Assembly: GCF_900143065.1 (NCBI RefSeq)
Contig: NZ_FRCX01000013.1
Span: forward strand, 1-64,000
Source: Duganella sacchari
Lineage (GTDB): Bacteria > Pseudomonadota > Gammaproteobacteria > Burkholderiales > Burkholderiaceae_D
Length of the DNA: 64,000 bases
Reading direction: 5' to 3'
In this document: in pieces, positions 47,369 to 59,611 of the stretch
How the letters are laid out: every line of letters starts with the position of its first letter
Numbering within the stretch: the first letter of the stretch is position 1
Program-made: the position numbers and the translations under genes
Notes under the pieces: generated by a model
What the model saw: the letters and a program-made list of their open reading frames with translations, nothing else
What the model was told of the DNA's origin: nothing
Database searches by the model: none

Positions 47369-48868
47369 TTACTTCTGCGCCAACGTGGTTGGCGACGTTA
47401 CTGTATCACCCCAGCCACCGCCCAGCGCGCGGATCAGCGCCACCGTGGTCACTGCGCGAGTACCACGCAGCTGCACCGCACTGCGTTCCACCGACGCCAG
47501 ATTGCGCTGTGCATCCAGCAGATCCAGATAGCTCGAACGGCCGGCCGTGTACAGCTTCTGCGCCAGATCAGCCGAGCGGCGGGCTGACACCACGGCATCA
47601 TCAATCTGCGCCGTCTGGCCAGCCAGAACACGCAAACCTGCCAGATTGTCTTCCACTTCCGCAAACGCCGTCAGCACATTCTGGCGGTAAGTACCAATCG
47701 ACTCTTCCAGCGCCGCTTCACTGCGCTGGATGTTGGACCTGTTACGTCCACCATCGATCAGCGGCATCGACAGCGCTGCGCCCAGCAGCCACGAACGGCT
47801 GCTCCACTTGAACACATCGGCCACGGTATTACCCGACGTGCCGCCCGCATTCGCGTTCAGCATCAGCGATGGGAACATCGCCGAACGGGCGACACCGATC
47901 CGTGCATTCGACGCTTCCATCGCGCGCTGTGCGGCGGCGATGTCCGGACGGCGCTCCAGCAGGGTCGATGGCAGGCCGGCAGGAATCACTGGCAGCAGGG
48001 TGCTGTCCAGCAGCGGGCTGTTACCAGCCGTATAGGTGGCCGCTGGTTTGCCCAGCAGGACCGCCAGCGCATGCTCGGTGGTCGCACGCTGACGCTGCAA
48101 GCCGATGGCTTCCGCTTTCGCGGTCGCCAGCTCGGTCTTGGCGCGCGACAGATCGAACTCGCCAATGTCGCCCAGGTCGAAACGGCGCTGGTTGACTTTG
48201 ACGTTTTCTTCGCGGGTCTGCACCGTGCGGTTCAAGGTTTCCAGCTCAGCGTCGGTGGAACGCAGACGGAAGTACGTCTGCGCCACATCCGCTTGCACCG
48301 ACAGCAGCACCGAACGGTAATTCGCTTCTACCGAAGCCGCATCACCGCGCGCAGCCGCCACGTTCGACGAGACGCGGCCGAACAGGTCAACCTCGTAGCT
48401 CGCCGTCAGGTTGGCGTTGAATACCTTGGACGGCGACACTGGCGTACCAGCTGGCAGCCCCAGCGCCACATCCGACTGCTGCAGGCGCTGGGCACCGGCT
48501 GCAACGCCTACCTGTGGAATACGGTCCGCTTCAGCGATGCCGGCGATGGCGCGGGCCTGCTTGACGCGGGCCGCAGCCACGGCCAGGTTGGCGTTGGCGC
48601 GGGTAGCTTCGTTGACCAGCTCATTGAGCGCTGGATCGTTGAACGCCAGCCACCATTCGCCGCGTGGCTGCGCTTCCGCAGCCTGCGCCTGTTTCCAGGT
48701 GCTACCGTCGGCAGCGGTTTTCACCGCAGCCTTCGGCGCTTGCGATTCCTTGAACGCGGTCGGCACTTCCATCGCAGGCTGCTTGAATTCCGGTGCGGCG
48801 CACGCGGTCATCAGCAAGGCCGCCAGGATAGGCGCGACACCTTTTGCGATCATATGCAGCTTGTTCAT
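47369..48868 (-). CDS. RND efflux outer-membrane factor (OprM/NodT type)
   Basis: The 499-residue lipoprotein has a lipobox LLMTACAAP and two long helical-hairpin repeats typical of TolC-like channels (GEWWLAFNDPALNELVNEA and a second set near 315-430). NAGGTSGNTVADVFKWSSRS and the FAEVEDNLAGLRVLAGQ helices match the OprM/NodT family. It forms the outer-membrane tunnel of the pump encoded by the two upstream genes, following the permease gene by one base. It is the last gene of the operon, before the terminator. Confidence 0.94.
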   Translation of the reverse strand: MNKLHMIAKGVAPILAALLMTACAAPEFKQPAMEVPTAFKESQAPKAAVKTAADGSTWKQAQAAEAQPRGEWWLAFNDPALNELVNEATRANANLAVAAARVKQARAIAGIAEADRIPQVGVAAGAQRLQQSDVALGLPAGTPVSPSKVFNANLTASYEVDLFGRVSSNVAAARGDAASVEANYRSVLLSVQADVAQTYFRLRSTDAELETLNRTVQTREENVKVNQRRFDLGDIGEFDLSRAKTELATAKAEAIGLQRQRATTEHALAVLLGKPAATYTAGNSPLLDSTLLPVIPAGLPSTLLERRPDIAAAQRAMEASNARIGVARSAMFPSLMLNANAGGTSGNTVADVFKWSSRSWLLGAALSMPLIDGGRNRSNIQRSEAALEESIGTYRQNVLTAFAEVEDNLAGLRVLAGQTAQIDDAVVSARRSADLAQKLYTAGRSSYLDLLDAQRNLASVERSAVQLRGTRAVTTVALIRALGGGWGDTVTSPTTLAQK

Positions 48869-48869
48869 A

Positions 48870-52058
<3,189 letters not shown>

Positions 52059-52062
52059 TTAA

Positions 52063-53289
52063 TTATTCCTTGGTAGTGCCAGTCTTAGCGATGGCGACTT
52101 TCTCTTCTTTTTTGGCCACGTTGGCTGCCAGCGGGTCCGAATCCATCGGCACGATGGTCGGGGTCAGCGGCGCACCTGGCTTCACGCGTTGCAGGCCGTT
52201 CACGACGATCTTCTCGCCCGGTTTCAGGCCATCACGCACGATGCGCAGGCCATCAATCTGCTGGCCCAGCGTGACCGGACGGTACTCAGCCTTGTTGTCC
52301 TTGTCGACCACGAACACGAACTTGCGGTTCTGGTCCGTGTTGACAGCGCGCTCGTTGATCAGCACCGCAGGCTTGGCGCCAGTGGTGCCGGCCAGTTGGA
52401 CGCGGGCGAAAAGGCCTGGTACCAGCAAGCCATCGGCGTTAGTCAGGGTGGCGCGCATGCGCACCGAACCGCTGCGTGGGTCCAGCTGGTTGTCGACGAA
52501 TTCCAGCTTGCCTTCATGCGGGAAGCCGGTTTCGTTGGCCAGGCCGATCTTGACGATGGCCGGCGTGCCTTTGTGGGCAGCGGCGCCAACGCGCAGATAG
52601 GTTTCTTCGTCACCGTCAAACGATGCGTAGATCTGCTCCAGCGACACCACGGAGGTCAGCACTGCCGACGCATCCACCAGGTTACCCAGCGTGATTTCCG
52701 CTTTTGACACACGGCCGTTGATCGGCGACGTCACCTGGGTGTAGCTCAGGTTCAGCTTCGCGGCTTCATACTGGGCTTGCGAGGCGCGGGCATCTGCATC
52801 CAGCTGTTTGTAGCTCGATGCCGAAGCGTCGTATTCGCGCTGGGCGATGGCTTTGTCAGCCAGCAGTTTCTCGGAACGTACCAGTTCAACCTTGGCCAGA
52901 TCGGCTTTGGCGCGCGCCGAGTTGGCGGCCGCTTCGGCGCGATTGGCTTCGGCCTGGAATGGACGTGGATCGATCACGAACAGCACGTCGCCCTTCTTCA
53001 CCTGCGAACCAGGTTTGAAGTTGATGGCGGTGATAAAGCCGCCAACGCGCGGACGGATCTGCACTTGTTCAATCGCTTCCAGGCGGCCCGAGAACTCCTG
53101 GGTTTCAGTGATGGTTTTCTCGACCACGGCCGCTGCCGAAATCGGCGGACCGCCCGCACCTGCCGGTGCCTCAGCTGCTTTGCTATTTGCTTCACCGCAG
53201 CCAGACAGGGAAATTGCGGCCAGGCCCGCCAGCGCCATAGCGGCGGCCAGTGGCCGGGCTACAGCGGTCATTGATTTAATGTTTTTCAT
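52063..53289 (-). CDS. RND efflux periplasmic adaptor (AcrA/MexA type)
   Basis: The 408-residue lipoprotein has an N-terminal signal with lipobox ISLSGCGEA, a barrel-sandwich domain (QIRPRVGGFITAINFKPGSQV), an alpha hairpin at about 100-170, and the membrane-proximal domain with RVQLAGTTG and GLKPGEKIVVNGLQRVKPG. It links permease and outer-membrane channel. ATG 53289 follows AAGGAT. It is the first gene of the operon; the 143 bp upstream are AT-rich next to the start and would carry the promoter. Confidence 0.95.
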   Translation of the reverse strand: MKNIKSMTAVARPLAAAMALAGLAAISLSGCGEANSKAAEAPAGAGGPPISAAAVVEKTITETQEFSGRLEAIEQVQIRPRVGGFITAINFKPGSQVKKGDVLFVIDPRPFQAEANRAEAAANSARAKADLAKVELVRSEKLLADKAIAQREYDASASSYKQLDADARASQAQYEAAKLNLSYTQVTSPINGRVSKAEITLGNLVDASAVLTSVVSLEQIYASFDGDEETYLRVGAAAHKGTPAIVKIGLANETGFPHEGKLEFVDNQLDPRSGSVRMRATLTNADGLLVPGLFARVQLAGTTGAKPAVLINERAVNTDQNRKFVFVVDKDNKAEYRPVTLGQQIDGLRIVRDGLKPGEKIVVNGLQRVKPGAPLTPTIVPMDSDPLAANVAKKEEKVAIAKTGTTKE

Positions 53290-53432
53290 TTAAAATCCTT
53301 TTTGTATGAAAATAATTAATAGAAAAGGCGGCACCGGGCGGTCTCAGGAAAAATCGAGAAAACACGGTACTAGCGCCCCGCCGGCAAGCCAGTGGGGACG
53401 TAACTCAGATACTGCTTAGGGTTTGGGGAATC

Positions 53433-54296
53433 CTATGCGGCTGGCGGTGTCTCAGACCGTTCCAGGCCAGCGATGAAGCTGGCGATTTCTCCCAGCGCTT
53501 GACATCGACAAGCACATTCGTTGCGTGCCCCCGCATCGTTCAGGGGCGCCGGTTGCATACGCCGGACAGTGGTTTTGACGCCGCAGCCAATCAGCTTGGC
53601 GCCGTATTGTTCCGCTTCGTCGCGCAGCGGATCGTCTTCGGTTGACAGGATCAAGGCCGGCGGCAGGTTTTTCAAACGACTCGACTGCAGCGGCGATGCG
53701 TAAGGGTGCGTGCGGTCGGCAGCATTGGGCAGATAACCGCGGTAGGCCTTGGCGCAAGCGTCAGCCACGTCCAGCAGTTCCGGCGCTTGCAGTTCGCGCA
53801 TCGAGCAGGTGGTCAGGCCCGGATCCAGCATCGGCATGATGAGGATTTGCCCGCCGAGTGCCGGACCGCCGCGGTCGCGCGACATCAGCGCGCAGACGGC
53901 TGCCAGATTGGCGCCCGCTTCGATACCCGCGACCAGCAGCTGCTTGCCGGTCCAGCCCAGTTTGGCCTTGTTCTTCTTGGCCCAGACCAGCACCGCGTGT
54001 GCATCTTCTACCGCAGCCGGGAATGGCTTTTCGGTGGCCAGCGTGTAGGCCGACGCCAGCACGGCAACATGCTGGCTATCGTCCGCCATGTGGCGCAGGA
54101 ACAGGTCCGCATCTTCCAGGTCGCCGCCGACAAAGCCGCCAGCGTGGAAGAAGACCAGCAGCGTATCGCGCTTAGGCCCGGCATCGCCACTGGTGTAGAG
54201 ACGCGCCGACAACGGACCTTCCGCGCCCTTGACCTCAAGGCTGCGGACTTTCAGTTGATCCGACAGCGTCGGCAGCTTCTCTACTGGATTGTTCAT
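53433..54296 (-). CDS. Alpha/beta-hydrolase-fold protein lacking the catalytic Ser
   Basis: The 287-residue protein resembles hormone-sensitive-lipase-type esterases: FFHAGGFVGGD at residues 50-60 stands for the oxyanion HGGG, and STEDDPLRDEAEQ holds the acid residue. The nucleophile motif GDSAG is replaced by GIEAG, with Glu126 where Ser is needed, and the C-terminal catalytic His motif is not recognisable. It is therefore probably not an esterase and may bind a ligand. I chose ATG 54296, overlapping the upstream small gene by 4 bp. Confidence 0.75.
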   Translation of the reverse strand: MNNPVEKLPTLSDQLKVRSLEVKGAEGPLSARLYTSGDAGPKRDTLLVFFHAGGFVGGDLEDADLFLRHMADDSQHVAVLASAYTLATEKPFPAAVEDAHAVLVWAKKNKAKLGWTGKQLLVAGIEAGANLAAVCALMSRDRGGPALGGQILIMPMLDPGLTTCSMRELQAPELLDVADACAKAYRGYLPNAADRTHPYASPLQSSRLKNLPPALILSTEDDPLRDEAEQYGAKLIGCGVKTTVRRMQPAPLNDAGARNECACRCQALGEIASFIAGLERSETPPAA

Positions 54297-54505
54297 TGTT
54301 GCACCGTTCCCGATTCGTTGGAGGACAACATGGTAGCAGGATCGCACGCGATCTCGTCACCGCTGGCCACCAGCGTGAGGGCGCGAACGCCATGAACTTC
54401 CGCTTTCGCGGCGTGTGAATAGGCATCGGTATATACCACGCCTGCCAGTGCAACCGACGTCGCCGCCAGTGCCATCGTTGCGAAAATTGCATCCCGATAT
54501 TTCAT
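54293..54505 (-). CDS. Small exported or membrane protein coupled to the hydrolase-like gene
   Basis: This 70-residue protein has a signal-like N-terminus (DAIFATMALAATSVALAGVV) and a mature part of about 45 residues (HGVRALTLVASGDEIACDP) with one Cys. It is preceded by a near-perfect AAAGGAGG and its stop overlaps the start of the hydrolase-like gene, so the two are translationally coupled. I recognise no family. It is divergent from the LysR gene that starts 124 bp away and may regulate it. Confidence 0.6.
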   Translation of the reverse strand: MKYRDAIFATMALAATSVALAGVVYTDAYSHAAKAEVHGVRALTLVASGDEIACDPATMLSSNESGTVQQ

Positions 54506-54629
54506 GATAAGTCCTCCTTTCTTCGTCTTTTACTTTGTGCAGTACAGCAATCTTAAACTTGTTCTACAATCCGATAAATACGGTAAAGATGAATTGATTG
54601 TTCAGAATACCGAACAATGGGGCTCAAAG

Positions 54630-55580
54630 ATGAATAAACTTCAAGCGATGGAAGTGTTTGTGCAGGTGGTGGATGCCGGTGGCTTCACCCGTGCTGCCGA
54701 AAACATGAAACTACCTAAAGCCACGGTGTCCACGCTGATCCAGTCGCTGGAGACCTCGCTGGCGGTCAAGCTGCTGCACCGGACTACGCGCCACGTCAGC
54801 GTGACGGCCGACGGTGCGGCTTACTATGAGCGCTGCCTGCGCATCCTGTCCGACGTGCGCGAGGCCGAGGAATCGCTGTCGCGCACCCGGCTCAGTCCCA
54901 GCGGACGGTTGCGGGTCGATGCGCCCACCGGCCTGGCCAGCGAGGTGATCGTCCCTGCCCTGTCCGATTTTTTCGCCCGCTATCCGGACATCCAGCTGGA
55001 ACTGGGTTGCAGCGACCGGCCGGTCGACCTGATTGAAGAAGGCGTGGATTGCGCGGTGCGCGGCGGTGCGCTTGGGGACTCCAGCCTGATTGCGCGGCGC
55101 GTCGGTATCCTGCATTTCGTCACCTGCGCCACGCCGGGCTACCTGAACCAGTTCGGCCGCCCCACACATCCAAATGATTTGCTGCGTCACCGCTGCGTGA
55201 ATTATTTTTCCGCGCGTACCGGTAAAATCTACGACTGGGACTTTACCCGCGATGGCGAGCGGGTACAGGTCGCCCTGCCCGGCCATATCGCGCTCAACGA
55301 CAGCAACGCCTACACAGCGGCGGGACTGGCGGGACTGGGCATTGTACAAATGTCGAAACTGATGATGGAGCCGATGCTGAAAGACGGCCGCTTTGAATCG
55401 GTGCTCGACGACTGGGTCAGCGATCCCCTGCCGATTCACGTGGTGTATCCACAGAACCGCCATCTGTCAGCCAAGGTTCGCGTGTTTGTCGAGTGGGTCG
55501 CCGAACTGTTTTCCAATCACCCTGGCATGCGCCTGCCGAAGAACGTCGCGCGTGCCCCATCTTTTGAGGTAGCCATATGA
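54630..55580 (+). CDS. LysR-family transcriptional regulator
   Basis: The 316-residue protein has a LysR helix-turn-helix (MEVFVQVVDAGGFTRAAENMKLPKATVSTLIQSLE, in the first 45 residues) and a substrate-binding domain with PSGRLRVDAPTGLASEVI. I chose ATG 54630; the longer frame runs into the divergent promoter region. It is divergent from the small gene/hydrolase-like pair, its probable target, and its stop overlaps the downstream dehydrogenase gene by 4 bp, so it may also control that operon. Confidence 0.93.
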   Translation: MNKLQAMEVFVQVVDAGGFTRAAENMKLPKATVSTLIQSLETSLAVKLLHRTTRHVSVTADGAAYYERCLRILSDVREAEESLSRTRLSPSGRLRVDAPTGLASEVIVPALSDFFARYPDIQLELGCSDRPVDLIEEGVDCAVRGGALGDSSLIARRVGILHFVTCATPGYLNQFGRPTHPNDLLRHRCVNYFSARTGKIYDWDFTRDGERVQVALPGHIALNDSNAYTAAGLAGLGIVQMSKLMMEPMLKDGRFESVLDDWVSDPLPIHVVYPQNRHLSAKVRVFVEWVAELFSNHPGMRLPKNVARAPSFEVAI

Positions 55581-56548
55581 GCCAAGCACACCGCATCGTA
55601 TTCCTCGACCGCGACAGCGTCATTGCCAATGTCCGCAAGCCTGGCTTTGCACATGAATGGACGGAATATCCTGCCACCAGCGCAGGCGACGCCGTGCAGC
55701 GCCTGCGCGACGCGCGCGCCACCATCTGCATCACCAACAAAGTGGCCTTGAGCGCCAGCGACCTTGCACAACTGCCGGACCTGAAGCTGATCGCCGTCGC
55801 GGCCACCGGCACCAACATCATCGACCTCGCCGCCGCCAGGGAGCGCGGCATCACGGTGACCAACATCCGCAACTACGCCGTCAATACGCTGCCGGAGCAT
55901 ACGTTTGCGCTGATCCTCGCCCTGCGCCGCCAGCTGGTCGCCTACCGCGCGGATATTGAAGCAGGCCTGTGGCAGAAGTCCGAACGTTTCTGCCTGTTCG
56001 GCCATCCGATCTCCGACCTGGCGGGCAGCCGTCTGGGACTGTTTGGCTACGGCGCGCTGGGCAAAGCCACCGCGCAGATCGCACGCGCGTTCGGCATGGA
56101 AGTCATCGTCCACAACCGTTCACCGCTGCCGGATGCCGCCGCAGATGGCGTGCGTGAAGCCAGCTTCGACGAAGTGCTGGAGACATCAGACGTCATCAGC
56201 CTACACCTGCCGCTGACCGACAAAACCCGCAACATGATCAGCGCCAAAGAACTGATTCGCATGAAACGCAGCGCCCTGCTGATCAACACCGCGCGCGGTG
56301 GCCTGGTCGACGAAGAGGCGCTGGCCGACGCGCTGCGCACTGGCCTGATCGCGGGCGCCGGCTTCGATGTATTGATTACCGAGCCGCCGCCAGCCGACAA
56401 CGTGCTGCTCAACCTGCGCCTGCCCAACTTCATCCTCACGCCGCACTCTGCCTGGGCCAGTTCGCAGGCGATGCAGACGCTGGTCGATCAACTCATCGAC
56501 AATATCGAAGCCTGGCAACACGGCGCGCCGCGCAACATGGTGACCTGA
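55577..56548 (+). CDS. D-2-hydroxyacid dehydrogenase, glycerate dehydrogenase type
   Basis: The 323-residue NAD-dependent enzyme has the Rossmann motif GLFGYGALGKATAQIARAFG, LPEHTFALILALRR, the substrate Arg in LLINTARGGLVDEEAL, the catalytic Glu in TEPPPADN and the His in ILTPHSAWAS. Such enzymes reduce hydroxypyruvate or glyoxylate or oxidise D-glycerate. The start overlaps the LysR stop and the stop overlaps the GNAT start, giving a tight three-gene unit. Confidence 0.93.
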   Translation: MSQAHRIVFLDRDSVIANVRKPGFAHEWTEYPATSAGDAVQRLRDARATICITNKVALSASDLAQLPDLKLIAVAATGTNIIDLAAARERGITVTNIRNYAVNTLPEHTFALILALRRQLVAYRADIEAGLWQKSERFCLFGHPISDLAGSRLGLFGYGALGKATAQIARAFGMEVIVHNRSPLPDAAADGVREASFDEVLETSDVISLHLPLTDKTRNMISAKELIRMKRSALLINTARGGLVDEEALADALRTGLIAGAGFDVLITEPPPADNVLLNLRLPNFILTPHSAWASSQAMQTLVDQLIDNIEAWQHGAPRNMVT

Positions 56549-57096
56549 TGCACGAACTGCCTACACTGCAGGGCGAACGCCTGATCCTGCGGGGAATAGC
56601 TGACAACGACGCCACACCCCTGTTAGAGATTTACGGCGACCCGCTGGTCATGCAATACACCGACGAGGCGCCATTCTCTGATCTGGCGACGGTTGGCATC
56701 ATGCTGCAAAGCGTGCAGCGCCTTCTCGCTTCGGGCGCATCGCTGGAATGGGCCATTGTCCTGCGCGGCAGCGGAGAATTAGTCGGCACCTGCGGCCTGC
56801 ACAGTTTCAACGCCGGCCGCACCACTGCAGAAGTAGGTTGCCTGCTCAAGCAGTCCGCTTGGGGAAAAGGCTATATGGCAGCTAGCTTAGGCTTACTCAC
56901 AGACTATGCTCAACGCATTGGCTTGCAACAGATAACTGCCGATGTGGCATCACAAAACAAGCGCGCGCAGAACCTGTTCAAAAAACTCGGTTACAAGCAA
57001 GAGTCTCCAGATTTGTGGCGTATTTCTATCGCCCGTAATCACTCTTGCGCAAAAAAAATCATGATTAAAGACGACACTCCAGCCCCACGCACTTAG
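56548..57096 (+). CDS. GNAT-family N-acetyltransferase (RimJ/RimL type)
   Basis: The 182-residue protein has RimJ-type GNAT blocks: LQGERLILRGIADNDATPLLEIYGD at the N-terminus, AEVGCLLKQSAWGKGYMAAS with the acetyl-CoA pyrophosphate loop, and ITADVASQNKRAQNLFKKLGYKQE near the end. It would acetylate an N-terminus or small amine using acetyl-CoA; the substrate is unknown. The ATG overlaps the dehydrogenase stop by one base. The last 20 residues are less GC-rich and not family-like. Confidence 0.88.
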   Translation: MHELPTLQGERLILRGIADNDATPLLEIYGDPLVMQYTDEAPFSDLATVGIMLQSVQRLLASGASLEWAIVLRGSGELVGTCGLHSFNAGRTTAEVGCLLKQSAWGKGYMAASLGLLTDYAQRIGLQQITADVASQNKRAQNLFKKLGYKQESPDLWRISIARNHSCAKKIMIKDDTPAPRT

Positions 57097-57162
57097 CGCA
57101 CACTGGCCAGCCAACACGACATCATCAGCTTGTTCGTGCTTTCGCCTCCTGTCCCCGGATCA

Positions 57163-58056
57163 TCAACCATCCGCCTCGCTGAGGAGAAAATCTCTCAACA
57201 GGCGTGCACTTGGGCCGATGCGCTGGGCGTGGACGAGGTAGATTTCCAGTGGCGCTGTCTGCACCTCGGGCAGTAGCTGCACCAGTTCACCCGAAGCCAG
57301 CGGCGCCGCCGCATCATAGGCTGGCAGGCGGGCGATGCCTTCCCCCGCCAGCACAAACGCCAGGCGGGAGGCTGCGCTGTCCGTGACCACGTCACCCCGA
57401 ACCTCCACGGGCACAGTCTGGCCGTTCACCTGCACATTCAATGTACGCTGGCTCGGTGGGTACACCACCCAGCGATGCTGCTCCAGCTCCGACAGGGTCG
57501 ATGGCGCGCGGTAGCGGCGCAAATAGGCGGGCGATGCACACAGCATGGTGGGCTCCCGCACCAGACGACGCGCTACCAGCGATGAATCGGCCAACGGCCC
57601 GGCGCGCACGGCCAGCTCTATCCCTTTCTGCATCAGGTCCACATTTGCATCATTCATTGATACATGCAGCCGTATCGCTGGATAACGCCGCCGGAATTCC
57701 AGCAGCGCCGGCAGGATGCGTTTATTACCGAAGTGATGGGAGCACGTGATACGCACTTCTCCACGCGGCTCGGCACGCAGCAGCTCCATGCCGCGGATGC
57801 CATCGTGCGCCTCATCCAGCAACCGCTCGCAATGCACGCGAAACGCTTCGCCTGCTGGCGTCAGGCTGAAGCTGCGCGTACTCCGCTGCGCCAGCGGCAC
57901 GCCCAGCTTGGCCTCCAGCGTTCGCACATGATGGCTGACGACCGCCCGCGTCAGACCCAGCGCCCTGGCGCCAGCCGCAAAACTTCCGCTGCGTACCACC
58001 GTCGCAAAGACTGCCATGGCGCGCAACTCGTCTAGTATCGGGGATGGATCGCTCAT
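57163..58056 (-). CDS. LysR-family transcriptional regulator
   Basis: The 297-residue regulator has the LysR DNA-binding domain (ATVVRSGSFAAGARALGLTRAVVSHHVRTLEAKLG) and effector domain (GEVRITCSHHFGNKRILPALLEF). It is divergent from the DJ-1/PfpI and monooxygenase genes, its likely targets, across a 118-bp region that carries a good sigma-70 promoter for those genes. The effector is unknown. Confidence 0.93.
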   Translation of the reverse strand: MSDPSPILDELRAMAVFATVVRSGSFAAGARALGLTRAVVSHHVRTLEAKLGVPLAQRSTRSFSLTPAGEAFRVHCERLLDEAHDGIRGMELLRAEPRGEVRITCSHHFGNKRILPALLEFRRRYPAIRLHVSMNDANVDLMQKGIELAVRAGPLADSSLVARRLVREPTMLCASPAYLRRYRAPSTLSELEQHRWVVYPPSQRTLNVQVNGQTVPVEVRGDVVTDSAASRLAFVLAGEGIARLPAYDAAAPLASGELVQLLPEVQTAPLEIYLVHAQRIGPSARLLRDFLLSEADG

Positions 58057-58072
58057 GATTGTATTATTTCAT

Positions 58073-58101
58073 TTGACATTGAGTCATCATAACAGTATCT
58101 A
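58073..58101 (+). promoter_or_regulatory. Sigma-70 promoter of the DJ-1/monooxygenase operon
   Basis: TTGACA (58073-58078) and TATCTA (58096-58101) are 17 bases apart, in the gap between the divergent LysR and DJ-1 genes. A transcript from here has a leader of about 65 bases. A LysR site would be expected just upstream but overlaps the regulator's own start region. Confidence 0.65.
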
Positions 58102-58174
58102 CCGCGACCATCCTCCAGCTCCTATAGTTATCTCAACCCGCACTATGGCGGACATTTCAACCAAGGAGCTAGCC

Positions 58175-58849
58175 ATGAAACATGTACTGTTTATTTTGAC
58201 AAACGCTGCCGAGATCGGCCCGAACAACCGCCGCACCGGCTATTTCTTTCCGGAGGTCGCCCATCCTTACGAAGTGTTCGAGCAGGCTGGCATCGCCGTG
58301 GAATACGCCTCGCCACTGGGCGGCTTTGTGCCGGAGGATGGTTACGATGAAACCGATCCATCGCAACGCGCTTTCCGCAATGGCCTGGCCATTCGCCGCC
58401 TGGCGCACAGCCGAAAACTGTCGGAAGTCGATGTGCTGGACTACGACGCGATCTTCTTCCCCGGCGGCCTGGGTCCAATGGTCGATATCGCCCATGATCC
58501 AGACGTGAAGCGCGCCGTTGCCCGCGCCTGGGACAATGGCAAGATCGTCTCCGCAGTCTGCCATGGCCCAGCAGCTTTCCTCGGCGTGACGCTGGAAGAC
58601 GGCACACCACTGCTACGCGGCCGCAAACTGACTTCTTTCTCCAACGCAGAAGAAGCTGGCTACGCCCAGGCCGATGTGCCCTTCAATCTGGAAGACGCAC
58701 TGAAAGCCGAAGGCGCCGAGTACTCGGCAACGGATGTGTGGCAAGCCAAGGTAGTCGTTGACGGCCGCCTGATCACTGGCCAGAACCCCGCCTCCGGTAT
58801 GGCGCTGGCAGAGGAAATCGTCAACGCCTTACAGGGAGCATCGAAATGA
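58175..58849 (+). CDS. DJ-1/PfpI family protein (Hsp31/YhbO-like type 1 glutamine amidotransferase fold)
   Basis: The 224-residue protein has the DJ-1/PfpI nucleophile elbow SAVCHGPAAFLG with Cys, an acidic residue in FPEVAHPYEVFE, and FFPGGLGPMVDIAHD. The family includes glyoxalase III, protein and nucleotide deglycases and stress chaperones. ATG 58175 is preceded by AAGGAG; the frame extends upstream without support. It is followed, with a 4-bp overlap, by an ABM monooxygenase gene, suggesting a role in dealing with reactive carbonyls or quinones. Confidence 0.9.
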   Translation: MKHVLFILTNAAEIGPNNRRTGYFFPEVAHPYEVFEQAGIAVEYASPLGGFVPEDGYDETDPSQRAFRNGLAIRRLAHSRKLSEVDVLDYDAIFFPGGLGPMVDIAHDPDVKRAVARAWDNGKIVSAVCHGPAAFLGVTLEDGTPLLRGRKLTSFSNAEEAGYAQADVPFNLEDALKAEGAEYSATDVWQAKVVVDGRLITGQNPASGMALAEEIVNALQGASK

Positions 58850-59136
58850 GCGGCCCGATCACCGTCATCGCCCGTTGGCAGCCCAAGGAAGGCGCACTGG
58901 GAGAGGTACTGGCCATTCTGGCGGAACTACGTCCGAAATCATTGGCGGAGCCAGGCTGCATCAGTTACGAGGTCTATCGCAATGTCGTCCCACCTCACGG
59001 CCTGCTGCTGATTGAGCGCTACTCGGACCAGGCAGCGATTGAAGCGCATCGACAGTCGGAGCACTATCAGTCGCTGGTGACGGGACGCGCCCTGCCGCTG
59101 CTGGCAGAGCGCAATGTGGAGCTGCTTACAGGTTGA
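58846..59136 (+). CDS. Antibiotic biosynthesis monooxygenase (ABM) domain protein, YgiN-like
   Basis: The 96-residue protein is a single ABM ferredoxin-like domain (VIARWQPKEGALGEVLAILAE, then GCISYEVYRNVVPPHGLLLIERYSD with SEHYQSL). Such proteins act as cofactor-free quinol monooxygenases or small-molecule binding dimers. It overlaps the DJ-1 gene by 4 bp and is its operon partner. The 3' end overlaps the convergent VOC gene by 11 bp. Confidence 0.9.
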   Translation: MSGPITVIARWQPKEGALGEVLAILAELRPKSLAEPGCISYEVYRNVVPPHGLLLIERYSDQAAIEAHRQSEHYQSLVTGRALPLLAERNVELLTG

Positions 59137-59611
59137 TGCGGTCCACCACCAGATGGTGCGCATCATCGAGCATCCACCCGCTTTCGTAATCCACCTCAAA
59201 CAGGTGACCGTCGGGATCCTTGAAAAAACCGGCGACACCCCAGTTGGTGCGGGTGGCAGGCTTGACGATCCTGCCGCCCGCTTCTTCTGCCCTGGCCAGG
59301 ATGCGCGGCACATCTGCCGCATTGCGCGCCAGGTGGATCAGGGCGACACCGGAAAAGCCCTGCATTTTCTCTTCCGGCTGCAACGCGTCTTGCGCCATAT
59401 CCGCGCGGTTAACCAGGCAGATCGCATAGCCGCCCATATTGAACTTGACGAAGCCTTCGCTGCTGGTCGGCGACCGCGCCCAGCCCAGTGCTTCATAAAA
59501 CTGCGCTGAAGCCGCGACGTTTTCCACGCCCAGCAGCACAAGATGCATGCGCTGGCTCGGCGCCAGCGATTCGGTAGCGGTGTAAGTCTGGCCTACTGCT
59601 TGATCCAGCAT
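59126..59611 (-). CDS. VOC-family glyoxalase/dioxygenase-like protein
   Basis: The 161-residue protein has a vicinal-oxygen-chelate fold: HLVLLGVENVAASAQFYEALGW in the first half and GVAGFFKDPDGHLFEVDYE in the second, with the metal-ligand His and Glu positions. Substrate is unknown; the family includes glyoxalase I, extradiol dioxygenases and resistance proteins. It follows the FMN oxidase gene with a 1-base TAATG overlap, so the two form an operon. Confidence 0.85.
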   Translation of the reverse strand: MLDQAVGQTYTATESLAPSQRMHLVLLGVENVAASAQFYEALGWARSPTSSEGFVKFNMGGYAICLVNRADMAQDALQPEEKMQGFSGVALIHLARNAADVPRILARAEEAGGRIVKPATRTNWGVAGFFKDPDGHLFEVDYESGWMLDDAHHLVVDRINL

